The notes beneath the pieces were generated by a model that had not been told where the DNA came from, did not search any database, and saw only the letters and a list, made by a program, of their open reading frames with translations. A stretch of 64,000 nucleotides of DNA from Tribonema minus (Eukaryota > Sar > Xanthophyceae > Tribonematales > Tribonemataceae): assembly GCA_017506865.1 (NCBI GenBank), contig JAFCMP010000532.1:434001-498000 (forward strand). Direction: 5' to 3'. The number at the start of each line of letters is the position of its first letter. Position 1 is the stretch's first letter. This document shows positions 58,656 to 64,000 of this stretch, in pieces. The position numbers and the translations under genes are program-made.

Positions 58656-61600
58656 ACGCCGGGCCCTGCCCCCTCCCTTGGGGTTTGGGGGGGGGCGGGG
58701 CCTGGCGTGGGGGGGGGAGGGGGGGGGGGGGGGGAAGGGGGGTCAGTACTGTCATGGGAGGGTTTTGTTGTGACCAGGAGTAGGCGGCTGCAAGGTGGGA
58801 GATTGCTGCAGTTTGAGGAGGGGAACGGGTCGCCTATATAGGTGGACCCACTGGGTAGAGGGGGGCCGATTGTGGTTTGGAGACTGCTGCAACGGCTCCA
58901 TGTGTTGCAACAATCCCAACCAGCGGCAGTCGAGCGGAGGGCAACAGCGGCTTACGGTGAAAGCTGCAGTCATTGGGCACCACGGCCCGATGGCAGACTG
59001 GAGAGAGCAACAGTACAGACGATCAGGTTCTTGTCAAGGACCAGGCAGGCAATCAGAGGGGGAATGCGGATGGATGGTCAAGTCATCACCAGCCAGTCGA
59101 TGAATCAGAACAGGGGACGCGGATTGCCAGGTACAGACAGGCACCGCTGAGGGCAATTTGCAGGCTTGTGCAGCAGCGATCCTTGGCAACTCATTTGCTG
59201 ATAATGGGGGGAGCACTGCCACAATGGACAGACGACAACAGCGCCACTTTACTGAGCACTGATATACCAGACAGTTTGGGGTAAACAACAGGTCCTGGCC
59301 GCGCACAGAATGGCTGCAGCACTAGTACGTGGCTGTTGATGGGGGAGGCTGTGACAGCTGCCGAGGGGCACATTCGCACGGATGGGTAAGAGGGGGGGCA
59401 GTTGCGGCGCGCGAGACTGCTGCAGCTGCTCCGCGTGCTTGCAGCCGTCTGTGCAACGGCACTGCAGGCGGTAATTTCAAGGCCGGCATCGGTGCGGTGT
59501 CGGCTTTACCGAGATGATCAACGAGCTTTCTAGAAAGGAACGGGGGATTCGCAAGAGTGGCGCATTGTCGCTGCTTGGGACTGGGATTGTTGCGGGAAAG
59601 ACACCAGCAGCAGCGACTACTTCTGGTGTCGTTTCAGATCCGACATAGTTTCAACAGTCTCATCAGCAAGGAGATCAATCATGAATAGTATGAAAGCCAA
59701 GCGGGGGTTAACACTTGAAGTAGCTGAGTGAGCTGTGACATCGGCCGGACCACTGTTTCTGGACCCCTCGCATGTCGGCAACAGCTTCAGCAGGACGGCT
59801 TCTCGGCACTGGTCAGCAATCACTGGGAAGAAACTGGACAAATGAGCAGAATGCGGCGGCGCCACAACTTCCAGATGGCACTTCGGTTACAGACTCAAGT
59901 GGGTACGGCATTAAGCGCTGCCGTGCCGGTAGTGGGGGGATCGCCAGACGACAATACGAACGGACGAGCAACAGGGGAGGCAGGGGTCGCGCTTCAGCTG
60001 ATTGTTGACAGGGGTGGTGATGGAGCTGGCGGAGCTCTGTCTGCACCAACGGTATCACTGCGCATTCAGGCTTGCAGTGGCGCAGGGCTGCAGCGGCACA
60101 CGGCACAACCACACAAGTGCTCAGCAAGCAGTGCCACAGATTTGAAAAACATGAGCAGGGGGAACGGGCATTGTTGGCGGCTTATATTCAGGCGCAGAAA
60201 CGGATTGCGCTGCAGAGGGAACCAGCGCTGAGCGCTGCTGCATGTGCTCTGGTGCCAGGCAGCAGCAGCGATGGTGCTGGAGACCGCGGCCATGCTGCAC
60301 GGTGTGCGGTGGGGGTGGTCATGTATGGCTGGCGCCAGTCGGCAATTGCGGCGGAGGGGCGGTACAGGTGGCGGCGGAAGTTGACGTGCCAGTGACGGGG
60401 GACGGTCAGCCATACAGCAATCAAGTCAGGGGCGGAGGCACAATAGTGAGGGCGGTGGCAAGCAGGCAGCAGCGGCGGTGGTCAAGGCGGCAGGCGGCTA
60501 GTTCTGTTCGCCGGCAAATGGTGGTGGTGGTGGTGGTGGCGACGGGGGGTGCGCAAAAGCAGCAGCCTCCGAGCAATGGTGACAGCGCGTATCGATCGTT
60601 GAAGCATCAGCGTGTGCCAGGGTCAGCGGTGTCAGCAGGTGTCGTGGCGGCGGCGGGAATAGCTAGTACAGGGACGTGCTTGGGGTGAGTCAGTGTGTTC
60701 ATGTGAAGCATGTGAAGCGAAAGATAGTTATGCCAGCTGCGCGTACGGGTCTTCATGTGATGTAGGGCTATGTGCCACGGGCATGCTTGGCGGTAGTGCT
60801 GAATGTGCACATGACTGTGACTCTACTTGCACCAATGCTTGCTAACGCTGTTTGTTGGCATTTACAGGGCGATGGCGCAGCGCTTTCGTCACAAAACTTT
60901 GTGCTAGACTGTCGCATAGGTTGCCATTGATTTTCTTGAGATTTGTTCACGCGTGCCACATATGCAAAGCAGCGACATAATGTACAGCATTGCGCACCAG
61001 TGTAGGAACCTTCACAACAGGGCTTTCTTAACCCTAGGGCTAACCCTAGGCCTCACCCTAACCCTAGCCCTGCATGCGCTTCATCACCACTGTATTTGAC
61101 AAGGCCACCACACATTTTGATCCCTTCTGACTTGTGGTGAAGGCTGTTGGCATCACAACTACACTCGCATCATCATTCTGCCTCAAACACACTGTTCTGG
61201 GTGTTGTGACCATGACACTCACTCGCGCGTGCATATTTCATATGCTCTTGCAGTGGGTCGGGAGGGATGTATATGGGGCGAATTGGCGGCGAAGGGCCCC
61301 TGGGTGTAGGTAAAATGCGCGTGTGCCATGAGTGCAGCAGTGGCCCCCCAAAACGCCCCAGCCCGTGTGAATCCTCAGCCAAAGTAGAGAAGAGGCCCAG
61401 TGCTGCAGTGCTAATAGACCCACAGGGCTCGCTCTTGTGCCCATCGTGACATTGCTTGCACTGATATACTGTAGCATAGACAGCATGAACATTATTCGGC
61501 ACTGATATACTGTAGCACAGACAGCATGAACATTATTTGGCCTTCTTATAATTATGCATTGCTTGCACTGATCTACTGTAGCATAGGGAGCACGGGCGCA

Positions 61601-61832
61601 GTTTGGCGTCATGCAATGCGTGCAATGACATACTGTAGCATAGATAGCGTTGACACTTTGAAGTACATGGTGATCTGCTGTTGAGTGGCGTAGAGAGCAT
61701 GTAGTCTAGCTTGTGCAGTACCATCGGCTGCAAGTAGCTCAGGCTTGACTGTGGTCAGATTCCACAGCTCTCTCTGCGTTTTTCCTCTTGTCTGGAGACG
61801 CAGTATACAGACAGATGGACGTGCTTGCGTAA
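58656..61832. other. Downstream region with decayed, possibly element-derived DNA
   Basis: A G-rich tract (58690-58741) follows the stop codon. The stretch 58,900-60,700 has many overlapping plus-strand frames, for example QVLSKQCHRFEKHEQGERAL near 60090 and MINELSRKERGIRKSGALSL near 59515. They are broken by stops and shifts, suggesting a decayed coding sequence or element; I cannot name it. At about 61030-61068 there is a CCCTAA tract. Confidence 0.35.
61453..61645. repeat. Four short repeats around ACTGATATACTGTAGCATAG
   Basis: Copies lie at about 61459, 61500, 61566 and 61624, separated by 40-66 bases, several followed by CAGCATGAACATTATT. They are AT-richer than the surroundings. No function is recognised. 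Confidence 0.7.
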
Positions 61833-64000
61833 ATGTCATACAGCCACTGCAGAGAGCCCTGTAGAATTATGAATTTCTTGTTCCTCGAGTGCGGTTCAGA
61901 GTCATGCTGTAGCAGGGTAGCTTCCTCAGCGGTCAAGCGGCTTCACACTGTACCGGAGCCAAGGAGTAGTGGAAATTGTTCACAGCTATGTAGACAGAGT
62001 TGTCACTTGGTTGTAGTATCTCAGCAGAGCGGTACGGATAGCGTAGAGATTACAGCGCAGGCGCCGAAGGAGCCTAGCATATCAGCTACTGGAGGATCAG
62101 GTGAGCCAAATCAGTGAGTAATTGAGTCACTTGCTGCACACACCAGCGATGTACTTGCATGCGTAGACGCGTATAGCCGAACCGTTTTTGTAGCCGAACG
62201 GTAGTAGAGTAGAGTAGAACGGATACGGATAGCGTAGGTATTGAAGCGGAGGCGGCGATGGAGCCTAGCATATCAGCTACTGGAGGATCAGGTGAGTCAA
62301 ATCAGTGTAGCCGAACCGTAGTAGAGTAGAGTAGAACGGCACAAGAGCATGGTCAGCGGCGGCGGTGAGCAGCACTACTTGCTGCTTCATCGTTCGTACG
62401 CTGCAAACGCAGTCAGAGGCAGTAGAAAAAAGGGCTGGGGCACACGGTGACTGGGGCGGGTGGGAAGTAAGGGCAAAGGGGGGGTTCCGTGTGCATGCGC
62501 GTGCATGTACATGTTCGTATGCATCCGATTCCGCAAGGAGGAGGGTGCATGCGCGCTGCTGCCAGGTGGTGCACGTGCGCCTGCATCTGGGGGTTAGGGG
62601 AGGGGTGGGTAGGGGTAGGGGGTAGTAGGGGTAGGGGGTAGGGGTAGGGGGTAGTGATAGACACGGTCAAGGCGGAGCGACACGCGACACGCAAGACACC
62701 ACGACACCTGCTGCAGCAATGAACAAGGACCCTGGCACATGGCTTCCACGAGCGCTAAAGCACAAGCATCTCCAGAGCATGGTGAGTCACAGTCTGGCAT
62801 CAAGCCATGTAACGCACAGCTTGAGGGTTGCAGCTGCGCTTAGGCATGCCCCTTGCAACACGACAATGCGTACAGCATGCTTGTTAGCGTCACTTGAAGT
62901 TCAGCAGATCAACTTATGTTTTAGCGTAATAAGTAGTATCTTTCTCCAAATATACTTGACTTTGTGCCCTCAAGTCGTGGTCTGCTGCTCTGCAACCAGC
63001 AGTACTGTGCAACGTGGTCTGCTGCTCTGCAACCAGCAGTACTGTGCAACTCAACCTTAACGCCTCTTATTCCACGTTGCTGTGCAGGCATTATCATGCT
63101 CGAGGGGGGCAAGAGGACTGACATGGTCCTCACTTACCAGCACGCAAACAGCACACATCAACTTCAAGTACCACCATCACTGGCACCAAATTTCAATTGT
63201 CACCACCACTGGCCACCACCACAAGAGAGCAGAAGAGCCAACTTCAAGAACTGCCTATCACCACGCCGTCCTGCTGGCAACACCACCAAACGCAACAAAT
63301 GTGAGGAGAGTCAACTACAGGAGCCATCCGGCACTGTACCGTCTTGAGGCTCCGAAGAGGAACGCCACCTACAGGACCTACGCCCTAGCACACCGCATTG
63401 CAGCACGGAGAACGGCAGCAGCTGTGTGCAAGATTCAAGGCAAGTGATACTGTCAATCAACATGCCAAGCCGTCTGAGCACAATGGTGTAGTGCACTGCG
63501 CAGGCGTGCGTCGCTTGAGCATCATCTTGTGGGACTGGTGACCACTGAGTTGATTTGCAAGTGATCGCACGTGTTGTGTGATGATGTTGTTCCTTAGGAA
63601 AGTTCCCTGTTTTTGTAGTTGTACGTTTCATCTTCACACCCAACCATCGGGTGTGCGAAGAAACTTAACATGTATTGTTCTTTGGTGTTTCATGCACCAA
63701 CAGGAACGTCCGCGTACAAACTTGAGGTTTGAGGTTATGTATTCAATGCTCGTCACTCCAACATCCGCACTACACGGTTTGATTGCCAGATCTGCATTCA
63801 TATGCCTGATGCAGCTTTGTTCTGTCATGTCCGCGCGCAGTGCAGGTGTCGACATCGTCACCGCATCAACAAGTGGACGCCAACAGTCAACTCCGTCTTG
63901 GCCGTTTGCTGCACAAGCACGGAGACGACCACCACCAGAACGCCCATCCACGCGTCAAAGTCAGCGCCCTTCATCATGCAGAGAGCACCACTGGACATCT
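61833..64000 (+). CDS. Putative gene with duplicated exon, partial at right edge, unrecognised
   Basis: Candidate exons: one ending at about 62101 (reads TDSVEITAQAPKEPSISATG, then GTGAGC); a near-copy at about 62217-62291 (DSVGIEAEAAMEPSISATG, then GTGAGT); 62717-62781 (AMNKDPGTWLPRALKHKHLQ, then GTGAGT); 63088 to about 63441 (NVRRVNYRSHPALYRLEAPK, ending at CAAG|GCAAGT); and a last exon from about 63841 to the window edge (SPHQQVDANSQLRLGRLLHK). Phases agree for this chain. The proposed start ATG at 61833 is weak, and the 63088 exon has a competing frame (GIIMLEGGKRTDMVLTYQH). No family is recognised. This could be a real gene or a mosaic of repeats. Confidence 0.3.
62977..63050 (+). repeat. 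37-base tandem duplication
   Basis: GTGGTCTGCTGCTCTGCAAC followed by CAGCAGTACTGTGCAAC occurs at 62977 and again at 63014, identical by eye. Confidence 0.85.

Noticed and set aside
60240..60380. CCHC zinc knuckle of a retroelement gag (CTVCGGGGH)
   Set aside because: The spacing after the histidine does not fit CX2CX4HX4C and the frame is broken on both sides.
1..64000. tRNA, rRNA, CRISPR or bacterial-type operons
   Set aside because: No cloverleaf, rRNA core or regularly spaced direct-repeat array was found by eye. The regular repeats present are minisatellites or exon duplications.

Overview
This is a stretch of nuclear DNA from a GC-rich, intron-rich eukaryote. A unicellular green alga (chlorophyte) is the best guess. 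The evidence is GC-rich exons coding Ala/Gly/Pro/Gln-rich low-complexity protein, introns of about 200-1,200 bases with GTGAGT/GTGCGT donors and CAG acceptors behind long C tracts, plant-type RNA-processing and nuclear-pore genes, a LINE remnant, and degenerate TTAGGG-type interstitial telomere repeats. The lineage is an inference. I saw no bacterial operons, CRISPR arrays or tRNA genes. Exon models were built by hand from splice sites and reading phase.

Layout. 1-2,150: 3' end of a LINE retrotransposon, its 3' tail, and a 330-base tandem repeat. 2,800-3,192: intronless TFIIA small-subunit gene. 4,707-10,231 (+): FIP1-like mRNA polyadenylation factor, with an array of duplicated splice-donor/micro-exon units inside an intron. 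11,076-11,550: long inverted repeat. 12,867-21,420 (-): NUP214-type FG nucleoporin in seven exons, every junction phase-consistent, convergent with FIP1. 21,421-24,200: LINE-tail debris and a doubtful small gene. 24,201-30,900 (+): unrecognised multi-pass membrane protein. 30,901-33,632: AT-richer, no convincing gene. 33,633-36,965 (+): OTUD5-like OTU deubiquitinase with a repeat-rich N terminus.

37,623-58,655 (+) is the most unusual locus: about 20 phase-consistent exons coding a protein of roughly 3,170 residues. It carries three tandem DEAD-box-type RecA1 domains, all with degenerate ATP-binding and DEAD motifs and none followed by a recognisable RecA2 domain. Introns fall at equivalent places with the same phases in the domains, so an exon module was duplicated. 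A long low-complexity tail follows, itself built by a 2.1-kb tandem duplication. As read, the tail has one frameshift and one in-frame TGA, although the downstream exons remain phase-compatible. Its introns hold a MITE-like element, a paired 110-base repeat and a telomere-like array. 58,656-64,000: low-complexity DNA, short repeats and a partial gene running off the right edge.

The recognisable genes serve transcription initiation (TFIIA), mRNA 3' processing (FIP1), mRNA export (NUP214) and ubiquitin editing (OTU). Nothing shows that they are co-regulated. The recurring theme is local tandem duplication across exon boundaries: FIP1, the NUP214 3' end, the OTU linker, the triple RecA1 gene and the right-edge gene.
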